DNA of 64,000 bases from Aeromonas lusitana (GTDB lineage Bacteria; Pseudomonadota; Gammaproteobacteria; Enterobacterales; Aeromonadaceae), in NCBI RefSeq assembly GCF_002812985.1, contig NZ_PGCP01000014.1:83414-147413 (forward strand), in the 5' to 3' direction. The position numbers were made by a program, and so were the translations under genes. The notes under the pieces are model-generated. The model did not search any database, was not told the DNA's origin, and saw only the letters and a list, made by a program, of their open reading frames with translations. The number at the start of each line of letters is the position of its first letter. Position 1 is the stretch's first letter. Shown piece by piece: positions 53,339-62,957 of the stretch.

Positions 53339-53691
53339 GGGGTTTCCTGAGCAGAGTGTGAATGAGGTAATGGCGCTGATTATGACCGTAATTGGCCGCT
53401 CAGGACAGATTCCCGGTTCAATCCGCTAAATGGCGAAGGCGCTCGGTGAATGGGGTGCAAAGTAGCCAAAATAATGACCCCTGTATAAATCATTTTCATT
53501 ATTTTCAGATAGATGTGATCCCCACCGTAATTTCACTTTGTGAGGCCGGGGTGCTGAAAACCGCACTCTATACTCCAATCTGTCAAAGACTTGCCTGATG
53601 TGCTCACCGGACGGGATCCGGTTTGAGTGTGTCTTGCGCAAGCGGTACTCGTCCTCACCCACACAAGCTGCTTTTGATAAGGAACATCATC
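53339..53691. other. Divergent control region between yqhA and livJ
   Basis: No ORF. The stretch around 53470-53510 is A+T-rich (ATAAATCATTTTCATTATTT), the kind of sequence Lrp or H-NS would bind. A TATACT lies near 53568 but lacks a good -35. No site is firmly assigned. Confidence 0.4.
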
Positions 53692-54813
53692 ATGTCGCTG
53701 ACATTCATCAGAACACCCATCGCACTTGGACTGGCAAGCTGTCTTATCACGGCGTTTTCCGCACAGGCGGAGATAGTGATCGGCGTGGCAGGCCCCTTCA
53801 CCGGGCCGAACGCCACCTATGGCGATCAGTATTGGCACGGCGCGACCCAGGCCGCCAACGACATCAACGCCGCGGGCGGGATCAATGGGGAAAAGATCAA
53901 GTTGGTGCAGGGGGACGACGCCTGTGAGCCAAAACAGGCGGTCGCAGTGGCCAACCGTCTGGTGGATCAGGAGAAAGTGAATGCGGTGGTCGGTCACTTC
54001 TGCTCATCCTCCACCATGCCCGCCTCCGAGGTGTATAACGACGCTGGGATCATCGCCATTACCCCGGGCTCGACCAATCCACTGATCACCGAGCGTGGTA
54101 TGAGTGACATGTTCCGCATGTGCGGGCGCGATGACCAGCAAGGGCAGGTGGCCAGTGACTTCATCGTCGACAAGCTCAAAGCCAAGCGGGTGGTGATCAT
54201 TCACGACAAGGACACCTATGGGCAGGGGCTGGCGGACGCGACCAAGGCGGCACTGGCCAAGCGCGGTGTGAAGGACGTGATGTACGAGGGGCTGTCCCGC
54301 GGCGAGAAAGACTTCAACGCCCTGGTGACCAAGATAGGCGCCCAGAAACCCGATGTGGTGTTCTTCGGCGGCTGTCACCCGGAAGGGGGGCCTCTGGTGC
54401 GCCAGATGCGCGAGCAGGGGGTGTCGGCCAAGTTCTTCTCGGGTGATTGCATCGTCAACGCCGAGATGGTTACCGCCGCCGGTGGCCCTCAGTACACCAA
54501 TGGCATCTACATGACCTTCGGCCAGGATCCGCGCCTGATCCCGGATGGCAAGGCGGTCATAGAGGCATTCCGCGCCAATAAATTTGAGCCAGAAGGCTAC
54601 ACCCTCTATGCCTACGCCTCCGTGCAGACCATAGCCGCGGCGTTCAAGGCGGCCGGCAGCACAGACTCTGCCAAGGCCAGCGCCTGGCTGAAGGCAAATA
54701 CGGTTGAGACCGTGATGGGCAAAAAATCCTGGGACAGCAAGGGTGACTTGAAGGTCTCTGACTACGTGGTCTATGAATGGGACGACAAGGGCGCCTATAA
54801 AGAAGTCAAATAA
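53692..54813 (+). CDS. livJ: Branched-chain amino acid ABC transporter, substrate-binding protein
   Basis: A 373-residue periplasmic binding protein of the Leu/Ile/Val type. Signal peptide ends SCLITAFSAQA, mature EIVIGVAGPFTGPNATYGDQ. The ligand-binding region includes VVGHFCSSSTMPASEVYNDA and ITPGSTNPL. A disulfide-capable pair (DDACEPKQ and GHFCSSS) matches the usual LivJ/K arrangement. ATG 53692 follows AAGGA. It is followed by a hairpin then livHMGF, giving the expected higher level of binding protein. Confidence 0.9.
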   Translation: MSLTFIRTPIALGLASCLITAFSAQAEIVIGVAGPFTGPNATYGDQYWHGATQAANDINAAGGINGEKIKLVQGDDACEPKQAVAVANRLVDQEKVNAVVGHFCSSSTMPASEVYNDAGIIAITPGSTNPLITERGMSDMFRMCGRDDQQGQVASDFIVDKLKAKRVVIIHDKDTYGQGLADATKAALAKRGVKDVMYEGLSRGEKDFNALVTKIGAQKPDVVFFGGCHPEGGPLVRQMREQGVSAKFFSGDCIVNAEMVTAAGGPQYTNGIYMTFGQDPRLIPDGKAVIEAFRANKFEPEGYTLYAYASVQTIAAAFKAAGSTDSAKASAWLKANTVETVMGKKSWDSKGDLKVSDYVVYEWDDKGAYKEVK

Positions 54814-54833
54814 CGACATAGTGAATAACGCTC

Positions 54834-54855
54834 AGCGCCGACTGCGGTCGGCGCT
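54834..54855 (+). terminator. Attenuating hairpin between livJ and livH
   Basis: AGCGCCGAC-TGCG-GTCGGCGCT, 9-bp stem, followed by TTATAA with no long T-run. Such hairpins stabilise the binding-protein mRNA and reduce readthrough. Confidence 0.65.
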
Positions 54856-54897
54856 TTATAAACACCCGGCCTCGGTGGCCTATAACGAGAGCGTACT

Positions 54898-55815
54898 ATG
54901 ATGGATGCATTTTTCTTGCAACAACTTATAAATGGATTAACGCTGGGCTCCGTCTACGGTCTGATTGCCATCGGCTACACCATGGTGTACGGCATTATCG
55001 GCATGATCAATTTTGCCCACGGCGAAGTGTATATGATCTCGGCTTATCTCAGTGCCATTGGCCTGGCCCTGTTGTCCTTCTTCGGGCTGCACTCTTTCCC
55101 CCTGCTTATCCTCGGCACCCTGGTCTTTACCATAGTGGTGACCGGGGTATATGGCTGGACCATTGAGCGCATCGCTTATAAGCCGCTACGTAATTCTACC
55201 CGTCTGGCGCCGCTTATTTCCGCCATCGGCATGTCGCTAATATTGCAGAACTACGCGCAAATAAGTCAGGGGCCACGCCAGCAGGGGGTTCCTACCCTGC
55301 TTGACGGGGTATTTCGTTTTCACATAGATGACGGTTTTGTCCAGATAACCTACACCAAGGTCTTTATTCTGATTGCCTCGTTCGCAGGCATGTTGCTGCT
55401 CACCTGGATCATCAACAATACCAACCTGGGGCGCATGTGCCGGGCGGTGCAGCAGGACAGGAAAATGGCCTCCATCATTGGCATCAATACGGACAGGATC
55501 ATCTCGCTGGTGTTTGTGATGGGGGCGGCCATGGCGGGATTGGCCGGCGTCCTTATCACCTTCAACTACGGCACTTTTGATTTCTATGTCGGCTTTATCA
55601 TCGGCATCAAGGCCTTTACCGCCGCGGTATTGGGGGGGATTGGCTCCCTGCCCGGTGCCATGCTGGGGGGCCTTATTCTCGGCATCGCAGAGGCGCAATT
55701 CTCGGGCATGGTCAATTCCGATTACAAGGATGTCTTCTCGTTCGGATTGCTGGTGATGATCCTCATCTTTCGTCCTCAGGGGCTGCTTGGTCGCCCCATC
55801 GTCAGCAAAGTGTGA
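54898..55815 (+). CDS. livH: Branched-chain amino acid ABC transporter permease LivH
   Basis: A 305-residue inner-membrane permease. It begins FFLQQLINGLTLGSVYGLIA and has GYTMVYGIIGMINFAHGEVY, the LivH hallmark, and the late ATPase-contact loop RAVQQDRKMASIIGINTDRI. About eight spans. ATG 54898 or 54901 (tandem). It forms the heterodimeric channel with LivM. Third-position A+T use is slightly higher than in the surrounding genes in parts. Confidence 0.92.
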   Translation: MMDAFFLQQLINGLTLGSVYGLIAIGYTMVYGIIGMINFAHGEVYMISAYLSAIGLALLSFFGLHSFPLLILGTLVFTIVVTGVYGWTIERIAYKPLRNSTRLAPLISAIGMSLILQNYAQISQGPRQQGVPTLLDGVFRFHIDDGFVQITYTKVFILIASFAGMLLLTWIINNTNLGRMCRAVQQDRKMASIIGINTDRIISLVFVMGAAMAGLAGVLITFNYGTFDFYVGFIIGIKAFTAAVLGGIGSLPGAMLGGLILGIAEAQFSGMVNSDYKDVFSFGLLVMILIFRPQGLLGRPIVSKV

Positions 55816-55826
55816 GGGCGTAACAT

Positions 55827-57119
55827 ATGACGTCACAGACGACATTACATCAGGGTTTCTCGCTCAAACGCTGCTTTCTGGATGCCATTTTCGCCGGTTT
55901 GGTGGCGCTGATTATCTTTGGCCCCATCGTCGGCGTGGTGCTGGATGGCTACAGCTTTAATTTCGCAGGACAAAGGTTGGTGTGGATCGTGCTGGCCGTC
56001 ATGGTCGGCCGGTTTCTGATGAGCGTTTTTCTGACCACGGCCGCGGGCACTCGTCTGCTCGCGTGCTTTGAGACGGATAATGGCGGGGTCTATGTACGGG
56101 AGCCCGATTACAAGAACCCGCTGCGCTGGATCATCCCGCTGGTGCTCGTGCTGGCGATCTGCTTCCCCTTCGTGGCCACCAAATATGTGCTGACGGTGGC
56201 GATCCTCGGCCTCATCTATGTGTTGCTCGGGCTGGGGCTGAATATAGTAGTGGGGCTGGCGGGCTTGCTGGATCTGGGATATGTCGCCTTCTATGCCATC
56301 GGGGCCTATGGTCTCGCGCTGGGTTATCAATACCTTGGGCTCGGGTTCTGGTCCATGTTGCCCTTGGTGGCGCTGATATCGGCGGCGGCTGGCGCCTTGT
56401 TGGGGTTCCCGGTATTGCGCATGCACGGGGATTATCTGGCGATAGTGACCCTCGGCTTCGGGGAGATCATTCGCCTGATCCTGAATAACTGGCTGGCGTT
56501 TACCGGCGGCCCCAATGGGATTTCGGCCCCGGCACCCACGTTGTTTGGCCTGGAGTTTGGACGGCGGGCAAAAGAGGAGGGCGGGGTGCCCTTCCACGAG
56601 TTCTTCCACCTGACCTATGACCCCAACCTGAAATTCATCTTTATCTATGGGGTGCTGGTGGCCGTGGTGGTCTGGGTGCTCTATGTCAAACATCGGCTGA
56701 CCCGCATGCCCATTGGGCGCGCCTGGGAAGCGCTGCGCGAAGATGAAATTGCCTGCCGCTCCATGGGGCTCAATCATGTGCTGGTCAAGCTCTCAGCCTT
56801 CACGCTCGGAGCCTCCACCGCAGGCATTGCCGGGGTGTTTTTTGCCACCTATCAGGGTTTTGTCAACCCGACCTCCTTCACCTTCTTCGAGTCTGCCCTG
56901 ATCCTCGCCATCGTGGTGCTGGGCGGCATGGGCTCGACAATCGGTGTCGTGCTGGCGGCCTTTGTGCTGACCGTCACGCCCGAGCTGCTGCGGGGCTTTG
57001 CCGAATACCGCGTATTGTTGTTTGGCATCCTGATGGTGGTGATGATGATCTGGCGGCCACGGGGGCTTATCCGCATCAATCGCAGCGGCTTTGCGGTGCG
57101 AAAGGGGGTGGCACCATGA
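55827..57119 (+). CDS. livM: Branched-chain amino acid ABC transporter permease LivM
   Basis: A 430-residue permease. The N-terminal third has extra spans (DAIFAGLVALIIFGPIVGVV) as in enterobacterial LivM; then GLGLNIVVGLAGLLDLGYVA and GAYGLALGYQYLGL in the core, and the ATPase-contact loop GRAWEALREDEIACRSMGLN. ATG 55827 lies eleven bases after the livH stop. Its stop overlaps the livG start as ATGA, so translation of the membrane and ATPase subunits is coupled. Confidence 0.92.
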   Translation: MTSQTTLHQGFSLKRCFLDAIFAGLVALIIFGPIVGVVLDGYSFNFAGQRLVWIVLAVMVGRFLMSVFLTTAAGTRLLACFETDNGGVYVREPDYKNPLRWIIPLVLVLAICFPFVATKYVLTVAILGLIYVLLGLGLNIVVGLAGLLDLGYVAFYAIGAYGLALGYQYLGLGFWSMLPLVALISAAAGALLGFPVLRMHGDYLAIVTLGFGEIIRLILNNWLAFTGGPNGISAPAPTLFGLEFGRRAKEEGGVPFHEFFHLTYDPNLKFIFIYGVLVAVVVWVLYVKHRLTRMPIGRAWEALREDEIACRSMGLNHVLVKLSAFTLGASTAGIAGVFFATYQGFVNPTSFTFFESALILAIVVLGGMGSTIGVVLAAFVLTVTPELLRGFAEYRVLLFGILMVVMMIWRPRGLIRINRSGFAVRKGVAP

Positions 57120-58006
57120 CAACCCAGGTACTGAATGACATGATCCTGAGCGTGGAACACCTGATGATCTCCTTTGGCGGTATCAAGGCGCTCAACGACG
57201 TGAGCCTGGAGGTGCGGCGGGGCTCCATTACCGCCCTCATAGGCCCCAACGGCGCAGGGAAAACCACGGTGTTCAACTGCCTGACCGGTTTTTATCGGGC
57301 CACCGGCGGCAACATCTTCTTCAACGCCCGCAACGAGACCACCAACGTGATAAAGGTCCTCGGCCAGGCATTCCAGCCAGGGGACTGGGTCAACCCGGCG
57401 CAGCTCGGGCAGCGCATCTTCTACAAGATGTTTGGCGGTACCCACCTGGTGAACCGGGCTGGGCTCGCCCGTACTTTTCAGAATATCCGTCTGTTTAGGG
57501 AGATGTCAGTAGTGGAAAACTTGCTGGTTGCCCAGCATATGCAGGTGAACCGCAACCTGCTGGCCGGTGTGCTCAACACCCCGGCGTACCGGCGGGCCGA
57601 GAGTCGCGCCCTGGATCGCGCCTTCTACTGGCTCGAGGTGGTGGATCTGGTGGATTGTGCCAACCGGCTGGCGGGGGAGATGTCTTATGGCCAGCAGCGG
57701 CGGCTCGAGATCGCGCGGGCCATGTGCACGGCCCCCGAGATGATCTGCCTCGATGAGCCGGCAGCTGGCCTGAACCCGGTGGAGACGCGCACCCTCAGCA
57801 AGATCATCCGGTTTTTGCGCGACCATCACGGCATCACTGTGCTGTTGATTGAGCACGACATGGGCATGGTGATGGATATTTCGGACCACATCATAGTGCT
57901 GGATCACGGCGATGTGATTGCACAGGGGAAACCCGAGCAGATCCAGCACGATGACAAGGTCATTGCCGCCTATCTGGGGACCGACGAAGACGAGGTCAGC
58001 GCATGA
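57116..58006 (+). CDS. livG: Branched-chain amino acid ABC transporter ATPase LivG
   Basis: A 296-residue ATPase. Walker A ALIGPNGAGKTTVFN, Q-loop RTFQNIRLF, signature MSYGQQRRLEIARAM, Walker B MICLDEPAAGLNP, His switch VLLIEHDMGMVM. It is longer than E. coli LivG (about 255). The extra is mainly about 30 residues after Walker A (NETTNVIKVLGQAFQPGDWV and neighbours, roughly 70-105), before the Q-loop. ATG 57116 overlaps livM; the stop overlaps livF as ATGA. Confidence 0.92.
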   Translation: MTTQVLNDMILSVEHLMISFGGIKALNDVSLEVRRGSITALIGPNGAGKTTVFNCLTGFYRATGGNIFFNARNETTNVIKVLGQAFQPGDWVNPAQLGQRIFYKMFGGTHLVNRAGLARTFQNIRLFREMSVVENLLVAQHMQVNRNLLAGVLNTPAYRRAESRALDRAFYWLEVVDLVDCANRLAGEMSYGQQRRLEIARAMCTAPEMICLDEPAAGLNPVETRTLSKIIRFLRDHHGITVLLIEHDMGMVMDISDHIIVLDHGDVIAQGKPEQIQHDDKVIAAYLGTDEDEVSA

Positions 58007-58722
58007 GCGAGGCTATGCTGGAGTTTCGTCATATCGACGTCTTCTATGGTGCCATCCAGGCGCTGCAACAGGTCAGCCTGCAGGTCAATCAGGGGGAAAC
58101 GGTGGCCTTGATCGGCGCGAACGGTGCCGGGAAGTCCACGCTCTTGATGTCGATCTTTGGTCAGCCCCGCATTCGCAGCGGGCAGATCCTGTTTTGCGGC
58201 GAGGAGATCAGCCATCAATCCACGCACTTTGTGGCCTCGGCAGGCATTGCCCAGGTGCCGGAGGGGAGGCGCGTCTTCCCGGACATGACGGTGGAAGAGA
58301 ATCTGCTGATGGGCACCATCCCCATCGGCAGTCAATTCGCGGCGCAGGATATGCAAGCCATGTTCGACTTGTTCCCGCGCTTGAAGGAGCGACGCAAGCA
58401 AAGGGCGATGACCATGTCCGGTGGGGAGCAGCAGATGCTGGCCATCGCCCGCGCCCTGATGAGCCGCCCCAAGTTGCTGCTGCTGGACGAGCCCAGCCTG
58501 GGGCTTGCCCCCATAGTCGTGAAACAGATCCTGCACACACTGCGTGAATTGGCGCAAAGCGGCATGACGATCTTCCTGGTAGAGCAAAATGCCCACCATG
58601 CCCTGAAGCTGTCCGATCGTGGCTATGTGATGGTCAACGGCAAGATCCGGCTAAGCGGCACAGGTGAGGAGTTGCTGGGCAATCAGGAGGTGCGCAGAGC
58701 CTATCTGGGCGGCGCAGAATGA
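58003..58722 (+). CDS. livF: Branched-chain amino acid ABC transporter ATPase LivF
   Basis: A 239-residue second ATPase of the heterodimer. Walker A ALIGANGAGKSTLLMS, Q-loop AQVPEGRRVFPDMTV (the LivF-type PEGR segment), signature MSGGEQQMLAIARAL, Walker B LLLLDEPSLGLAP and IFLVEQNAHHAL. Start overlaps livG by four bases. Last gene of the livJHMGF operon; the transporter set is complete and ready to import leucine, isoleucine and valine. Confidence 0.93.
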   Translation: MSEAMLEFRHIDVFYGAIQALQQVSLQVNQGETVALIGANGAGKSTLLMSIFGQPRIRSGQILFCGEEISHQSTHFVASAGIAQVPEGRRVFPDMTVEENLLMGTIPIGSQFAAQDMQAMFDLFPRLKERRKQRAMTMSGGEQQMLAIARALMSRPKLLLLDEPSLGLAPIVVKQILHTLRELAQSGMTIFLVEQNAHHALKLSDRGYVMVNGKIRLSGTGEELLGNQEVRRAYLGGAE

Positions 58723-58723
58723 C

Positions 58724-58756
58724 AAAAGCCCGCTCAGTTTCCTAAGCGGGCTCTCT
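58724..58756. terminator. Terminator shared by livF and the tRNA-Asn genes
   Basis: AGCCCGCT (58727-58734) pairs with AGCGGGCT (58745-58752). On the minus strand TTTT follows, ending the tRNA transcript; on the plus strand only CTCTAAAA follows, so it is a better terminator for the tRNAs. Confidence 0.7.
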
Positions 58757-58760
58757 AAAA

Positions 58761-58836
58761 TGGCTCCCTCGACAGGACTTGAACCTGTGACATACGGATT
58801 AACAGTCCGCCGTTCTACCGACTGAACTACGAGGGA
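58761..58836 (-). tRNA. tRNA-Asn (GUU), gene 2 of the pair
   Basis: A 76-base tRNA with encoded CCA. Acceptor TCCCTCG, anticodon loop CTGTTAA (anticodon GTT) and T-loop GGTTCAAGTCC. Its acceptor pairs perfectly. Confidence 0.96.
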
Positions 58837-58838
58837 AT

Positions 58839-58914
58839 TGGCTCCTCCTACTGGACTTGAACCAGTGACATACGGATTAACAGTCCGCCGTTCTACCGAC
58901 TGAACTAAGGAGGA
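58839..58914 (-). tRNA. tRNA-Asn (GUU), gene 1 of the pair
   Basis: A 76-base tRNA with encoded CCA, same anticodon GTT, acceptor TCCTCCT. Only two bases separate it from the other copy, so both are cut from one transcript. The bodies are almost identical; the differences fall in the acceptor and T stems. Confidence 0.96.
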
Positions 58915-58941
58915 ATTGCCTGTCTCGATGAGACGGTGCGG

Positions 58942-58970
58942 ATATTAATGGCCACTCGGCCGAGTGTCAA
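58942..58970 (-). promoter_or_regulatory. tRNA-Asn promoter
   Basis: Minus-strand TTGACA (58970-58965), 17-base spacer, TAATAT (58947-58942), then a GC-rich discriminator CCGCACC typical of stable-RNA promoters under stringent control. Predicted start about 20 bases before the first tRNA. Confidence 0.82.
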
Positions 58971-59493
58971 CCCGTAACCCTGCGCAAAAAATGCCTTTTT
59001 GGTCCGTTTGCCCAAAACTTGGCCGCCGTGGACTATTTTCAACACAATCAGCAGCTTGAGATGATCCCTCCGTTGCGTGCTCTGGACTTATGGCACTAGC
59101 TCTGATGCAGTGGTGCCAACCACCATTCCAGGGGAAGGTGGCAAGAAGCCCCTGACCTGTGGCTCCTTCCCGCACCCAGCCATCGACGCCCTCAATTCCG
59201 GTATTGCCGTGCAGACAAGTGAATCGGATTGCACGGCCCTTTGCTCGCCGACTCTATATTCGATGGGAAAGGCGTGCGACGAATGGCAAGCAACATCGGC
59301 GATATGCGGCGTATCCACGGCAATAATGCGGGCTAATGGCCATTTCTTGATCCTGCCCATCGAAATGTTGCGCCGGCTCGGGTATGGTTGCCCTCGATAC
59401 CATCGCCGCGTCGACAGCTCTGCCGGCCCTTGATGATGATCGGGTGCCGGGTCACGCCGGCCTTTGTCTCCTCCTTCTGGTATTACCCAATAC
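58971..59493. other. Gene-free interval between tRNA-Asn and dauA
   Basis: Open frames of 118 codons on the plus strand and 137 on the minus strand look spurious: no ribosome site and low-complexity content. The region must hold the dauA promoter, which I could not pin down. Confidence 0.45.
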
Positions 59494-61230
59494 ATGCACA
59501 ATCAAGCTTCCTTACAAGGCGTGAAGCTGGCCATAGCGTTGCGCCAATCCTGTTTCGATGAACCCTATAGCGTTGCGCGTTTCGGGCGCGATCTCATCGC
59601 CGGCATCACGGTCGGCATCATCGCCATCCCGCTCGCCATGGCGCTGGCCATCGCCAGCGGCGTGCCGCCCCAGCATGGCCTCTATACCGCCATCATCGCT
59701 GGCATCGTCATCGCGGTGACCGGGGGCTCGCGCTTCTCCATTTCGGGACCGACCGCCGCCTTCGTGGTGATCCTCTACCCGGTGGCCCAGCAGTTCGGGG
59801 TCGGCGGTCTGCTGATGGCAACCCTGCTCTCCGGCTTCTTCTTGGTCGCCATGGGGATGGCCAGGCTCGGTCGCCTCATAGAATACATTCCGCCGTCAGT
59901 GACCCTGGGTTTCACCGGCGGTATTGCCATCGTGATCGCCACCTTGCAGGTCAAGGACTTCTTCGGCCTGCAGGTGCCCGAGATGCCGGAGACCTACATC
60001 GGCAAGGTCGAGGCCCTGGCCCAGGCCCTGCCAAGCTGGCAGTGGGGGGATACTCTGGTCGGCGTGGCCACTTTGGCGGTGTTGCTGCTCTGGCCGAGAC
60101 TGCGGCTGCCGGTGCCGGGTCACCTGCCCGCCGTGCTGGTGGGGGTGGGCCTTGGCTTTGGCCTGCACACCATGGGCATCGATGTGGCGACCATCGGCAG
60201 CAAGTTCAGCTATACCCTGGCCGATGGCACTCAGGGCATGGGGATCCCCCCCATAGCGCCGACCCTGATGATGCCCTGGTCACTGCCAGGACCGGATGGC
60301 TCCCCCGTGGTGTGGGATCTGGCGGCTATCGAGCGCCTGCTGCCCGCCGCCTTCTCCATGGCCATGCTGGGGGCCATCGAATCCCTGCTCTGCGCCGTGG
60401 TGCTCGATGGCATGACGGGGCGCAAGCACAGCTCCAACGGTGAGCTGGTGGGGCAGGGGCTTGGCAACATTTTGGCCCCCTTCTTCGGCGGTATCACGGC
60501 GACGGCCGCCATCGCCCGCTCCGCCGCCAACGTGCGGGCCGGCGCTACTTCACCTGTTTCGGGCATAGTCCATGCTCTGGTGGTGCTGGCCGCGATTCTG
60601 GTGCTGGCCCCCTGGCTCTCCTGGTTGCCCCTCTCCGCCATGGCGGCCCTGCTGTTGCTGGTGGCCTGGAACATGAGCGAGGCTCACAAGGTTGTGGATC
60701 TCATTCGCCGCGCACCGCGTTCGGACGTGCTGGTGCTGCTGGTCTGCCTGTCGCTGACCGTCATCTTCGACATGGTCATCGCCATCACCTTCGGGGTGAT
60801 CCTGGCGTCCCTGCTGTTTATGCGCGAGATAGCCAAGATGACCAAGCTGCACAACCTGGCCGAGCACAAGCGCTACGCCGGCGAGGTGCAGGTGGGAACC
60901 CTGGTCTACAAGATCAACGGCCCCCTGTTCTTCGCGGCGGCGGAGCGGGTGTTCGGCGAGTTGCTGGCCCAGGTGAAGGATCACAAGACGCTGGTGCTGC
61001 AGATGGAGGCGGTCTCCATTCTGGATGCGGGCGGCCTGTCCGCCTTCCAGCAGTTTGCCAAGCGGATGGCCAAGGCCGGGGTGCGGGTACGGGTGGCGGA
61101 ATTGCAGTTCCAGCCGCTCAAGACCCTGGCCCGTGGCAAGGTGCGCCCCATCCCGGGGGAGCTGGAGTTTTACGGCTCCCTGGAAGAAGCCATCAAAGGG
61201 GAACCCTTGCACGAAGTGGCTGAAAATTGA
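59494..61230 (+). CDS. dauA: SulP-family C4-dicarboxylate/anion transporter DauA
   Basis: A 578-residue inner-membrane transporter of the SulP family with a C-terminal STAS domain. In E. coli DauA takes up succinate and other C4-dicarboxylates at acid pH. The N-terminal core matches closely: [40 protein letters not shown] and [20 protein letters not shown]. The STAS domain from about 450 contains [19 protein letters not shown] and [21 protein letters not shown] 59494 gives a length near E. coli's (about 560); a ribosome site is not obvious. Could also carry sulfate or bicarbonate. Confidence 0.86.
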   Translation: MHNQASLQGVKLAIALRQSCFDEPYSVARFGRDLIAGITVGIIAIPLAMALAIASGVPPQHGLYTAIIAGIVIAVTGGSRFSISGPTAAFVVILYPVAQQFGVGGLLMATLLSGFFLVAMGMARLGRLIEYIPPSVTLGFTGGIAIVIATLQVKDFFGLQVPEMPETYIGKVEALAQALPSWQWGDTLVGVATLAVLLLWPRLRLPVPGHLPAVLVGVGLGFGLHTMGIDVATIGSKFSYTLADGTQGMGIPPIAPTLMMPWSLPGPDGSPVVWDLAAIERLLPAAFSMAMLGAIESLLCAVVLDGMTGRKHSSNGELVGQGLGNILAPFFGGITATAAIARSAANVRAGATSPVSGIVHALVVLAAILVLAPWLSWLPLSAMAALLLLVAWNMSEAHKVVDLIRRAPRSDVLVLLVCLSLTVIFDMVIAITFGVILASLLFMREIAKMTKLHNLAEHKRYAGEVQVGTLVYKINGPLFFAAAERVFGELLAQVKDHKTLVLQMEAVSILDAGGLSAFQQFAKRMAKAGVRVRVAELQFQPLKTLARGKVRPIPGELEFYGSLEEAIKGEPLHEVAEN

Positions 61231-61311
61231 GTGAAAGGGATAGGAAATGGCAGGTTTTTGGTCACTTGGTTCGGTAATTGAGCAGTTAACTGCAAAAGGT
61301 GAAAAATAGCA

Positions 61312-61340
61312 TTGACCGACCCGCGCCTATCCCTTACATT
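61312..61340 (+). promoter_or_regulatory. tRNA-Ser promoter
   Basis: TTGACC (61312-61317), 17-base spacer, TACATT (61335-61340), GC-rich discriminator ACGCCCCG. Predicted start about 35 bases before the tRNA. Confidence 0.8.
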
Positions 61341-61381
61341 ACGCCCCGTTCCAACGCAAACAGCGAAACGAACGAAAATTT

Positions 61382-61469
61382 GGTGAGGTGTCCGAGTGGC
61401 TGAAGGAGCACGCCTGGAAAGTGTGTATACGGCAACGTATCGAGGGTTCGAATCCCTCCCTCACCGCCA
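61382..61469 (+). tRNA. tRNA-Ser (GGA)
   Basis: An 88-base class II tRNA. Acceptor GGTGAGG, anticodon GGA in CTGGAAA, a long variable arm, T-loop GGTTCGAATCC and encoded CCA at the end (GCCA). Confidence 0.96.
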
Positions 61470-61475
61470 AATTTA

Positions 61476-61504
61476 GAAAAACCGACCTCAGGGTCGGTTT
61501 TTTG
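61476..61504 (+). terminator. Terminator after tRNA-Ser
   Basis: AAAACCGACC-TCA-GGGTCGGTTTTTT: strong stem followed by T-run. Confidence 0.92.
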
Positions 61505-61545
61505 CTTTCTGGCTGTCGGTGCCAACGACAGTCCTTGAAATGCCA

Positions 61546-61578
61546 GACCCCGCTCGCACGAGCGGGGTCTTTGTTTTT
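61546..61578 (+). terminator. Second terminator-like hairpin downstream of tRNA-Ser
   Basis: GACCCCGCTCG-CA-CGAGCGGGGTC, 11-bp perfect stem, then TTTGTTTTT. A weaker hairpin CTGTCG/CGACAG lies just before it (61513-61531). The interval 61470-61742 has no gene. Confidence 0.75.
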
Positions 61579-61742
61579 ACGCCTCTTTCGTTTTCCTCCC
61601 AGTTTCTTCAGTCGGTGACGACGTCCCGGCAAAGCCCCTTGCTTCGCACTCTCTGCTTTCCTATCGATCTCTTGAGTCGCCAACGGCGGCAGGGGGTTCT
61701 CTTATTTGCCCTCAGGTTCTCTCTTGCCTCTGCTTCCGGCTA

Positions 61743-62957
61743 TCAGAAGATGACCCCGACGAGGCGATCGAGCAGCACGTCGAAGGGGAACAGGGTCAGC
61801 AGCAGTGGGACGAAGGGGACGACACTCGCCAGCACCAGTTGCAGGAACATGTCCCGGCTAAAGGGGATGGGCCTTATCTCCTTGATGACGGTAAAGGCAT
61901 TGCCCAGATCGGCGAGGGACTGGATATCGGCGGCGCCGAGCAGGGTCTCCCCCTCCCGGTCGCAGCTCTTGAGCCAACGGCGCTCGAAGCCGCGACTGTA
62001 TTCGGCCGCGAGGGCGCCATATTCCCGCAGCCCCTGCCGCTTGGCCGCCATGATGTGGGGGGCAAACACCCCCAGCGGTGCCAGCACCAGTACCAGTCCG
62101 AAACCGGCCAGCAATACTATCTCCGGCTTGTAGGCGGTGAGGACGGCGGCATCGTAGAAGATGCGGTTGGCGATAAAACCCGCCAGCTGGGCCCCGAAGG
62201 CGGTCAGCAGCGGCGAGTAGGCGTAGGCGGCCGCACCGAGGAACCCCAGACCGCAGTTGCGATCCGGGTGGGTCGGCAGCAGTTCGAGCCGGATCCGGGA
62301 GACCTGCCAGAGAAAGCGGGTCCAGATGAAGATGCGATAGAGCCAGCGCAGGATCAGAAACTGGATGATGGGGTTGCTCACCCAGAAGAACCAGTAGCCA
62401 GGCAGGGTCAGGGTGATGGCCCCCTGGTACATGGTGGCGTACCAGGTCGAGGATTGCAGGACGAAGGTGTTGATCCGAAGAAAATACCCCATGGAGAGCA
62501 CGATCAGGATCAGGGTCACCTCGGCGGGGATGGAGTTGCGCCAGCGCATGGCGCTCTGGATGGCGTCATAGAAGCGGGGCAGGGAGAGGGGAGAGATGAG
62601 ATCCCGCTCGACGAACTGGCTGACGATCCCGCGGATGCGCTGATGGACGATGAGCTCCGCATAGACCAGCAGGGAGACGCAGACCAGAAAGCGCACATGG
62701 GTCTCCACATCCAGCAGGAAGGGGACGGCCACGCCCTGCAACAGGCTGCCCTCCAGGGCACACAGCAGCAACAGGGGCAGCCAGCAGATCCCGCTCAGCA
62801 CCAGGATCCGCCGCCGGATATGGGCCTTGATCTCCCCAAGGTGTGCCCGGCTCCAGAGCTGGTACAGGGGGCCGCCGAGGATCAGGGAGAAATTATACGG
62901 ATCGGACAGGGGCGAGCCCTGCGGGCCTGGGGTCGCGGATGGTTTATGGCTGGACAT
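61743..62957 (-). CDS. Hypothetical multi-span membrane protein
   Basis: A 404-residue protein I do not recognise. About seven spans: ILVLSGICWLPLLLLCALEG, FLVCVSLLVYAELIVHQRI, EVTLILIVLSMGYFLRI, LPGYWFFWVSNPIIQFLI, PEIVLLAGFGLVLVLAPLG and VLASVVPFVPLLLTLFPF. A cytoplasmic stretch has LGFLGAAAYAYSPLLTAFGA and a soluble loop follows around residues 300-370. ATG 62957 has GAGGGG upstream; the frame extends to 63125 without one. The stop is 240 bp past the tRNA-Ser terminators. No clear substrate. Confidence 0.7.
   Translation of the reverse strand: MSSHKPSATPGPQGSPLSDPYNFSLILGGPLYQLWSRAHLGEIKAHIRRRILVLSGICWLPLLLLCALEGSLLQGVAVPFLLDVETHVRFLVCVSLLVYAELIVHQRIRGIVSQFVERDLISPLSLPRFYDAIQSAMRWRNSIPAEVTLILIVLSMGYFLRINTFVLQSSTWYATMYQGAITLTLPGYWFFWVSNPIIQFLILRWLYRIFIWTRFLWQVSRIRLELLPTHPDRNCGLGFLGAAAYAYSPLLTAFGAQLAGFIANRIFYDAAVLTAYKPEIVLLAGFGLVLVLAPLGVFAPHIMAAKRQGLREYGALAAEYSRGFERRWLKSCDREGETLLGAADIQSLADLGNAFTVIKEIRPIPFSRDMFLQLVLASVVPFVPLLLTLFPFDVLLDRLVGVIF

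Noticed and set aside
58761..58914. Genomic island attachment site at tRNA-Asn
   Set aside because: The tRNA 3' ends face livF with only a terminator between; no repeated tRNA 3' end or integrase is seen.
59077..59433. 118-codon plus-strand frame between tRNA-Asn and dauA
   Set aside because: No ribosome site and no domain-like content; a competing antisense frame is equally open.
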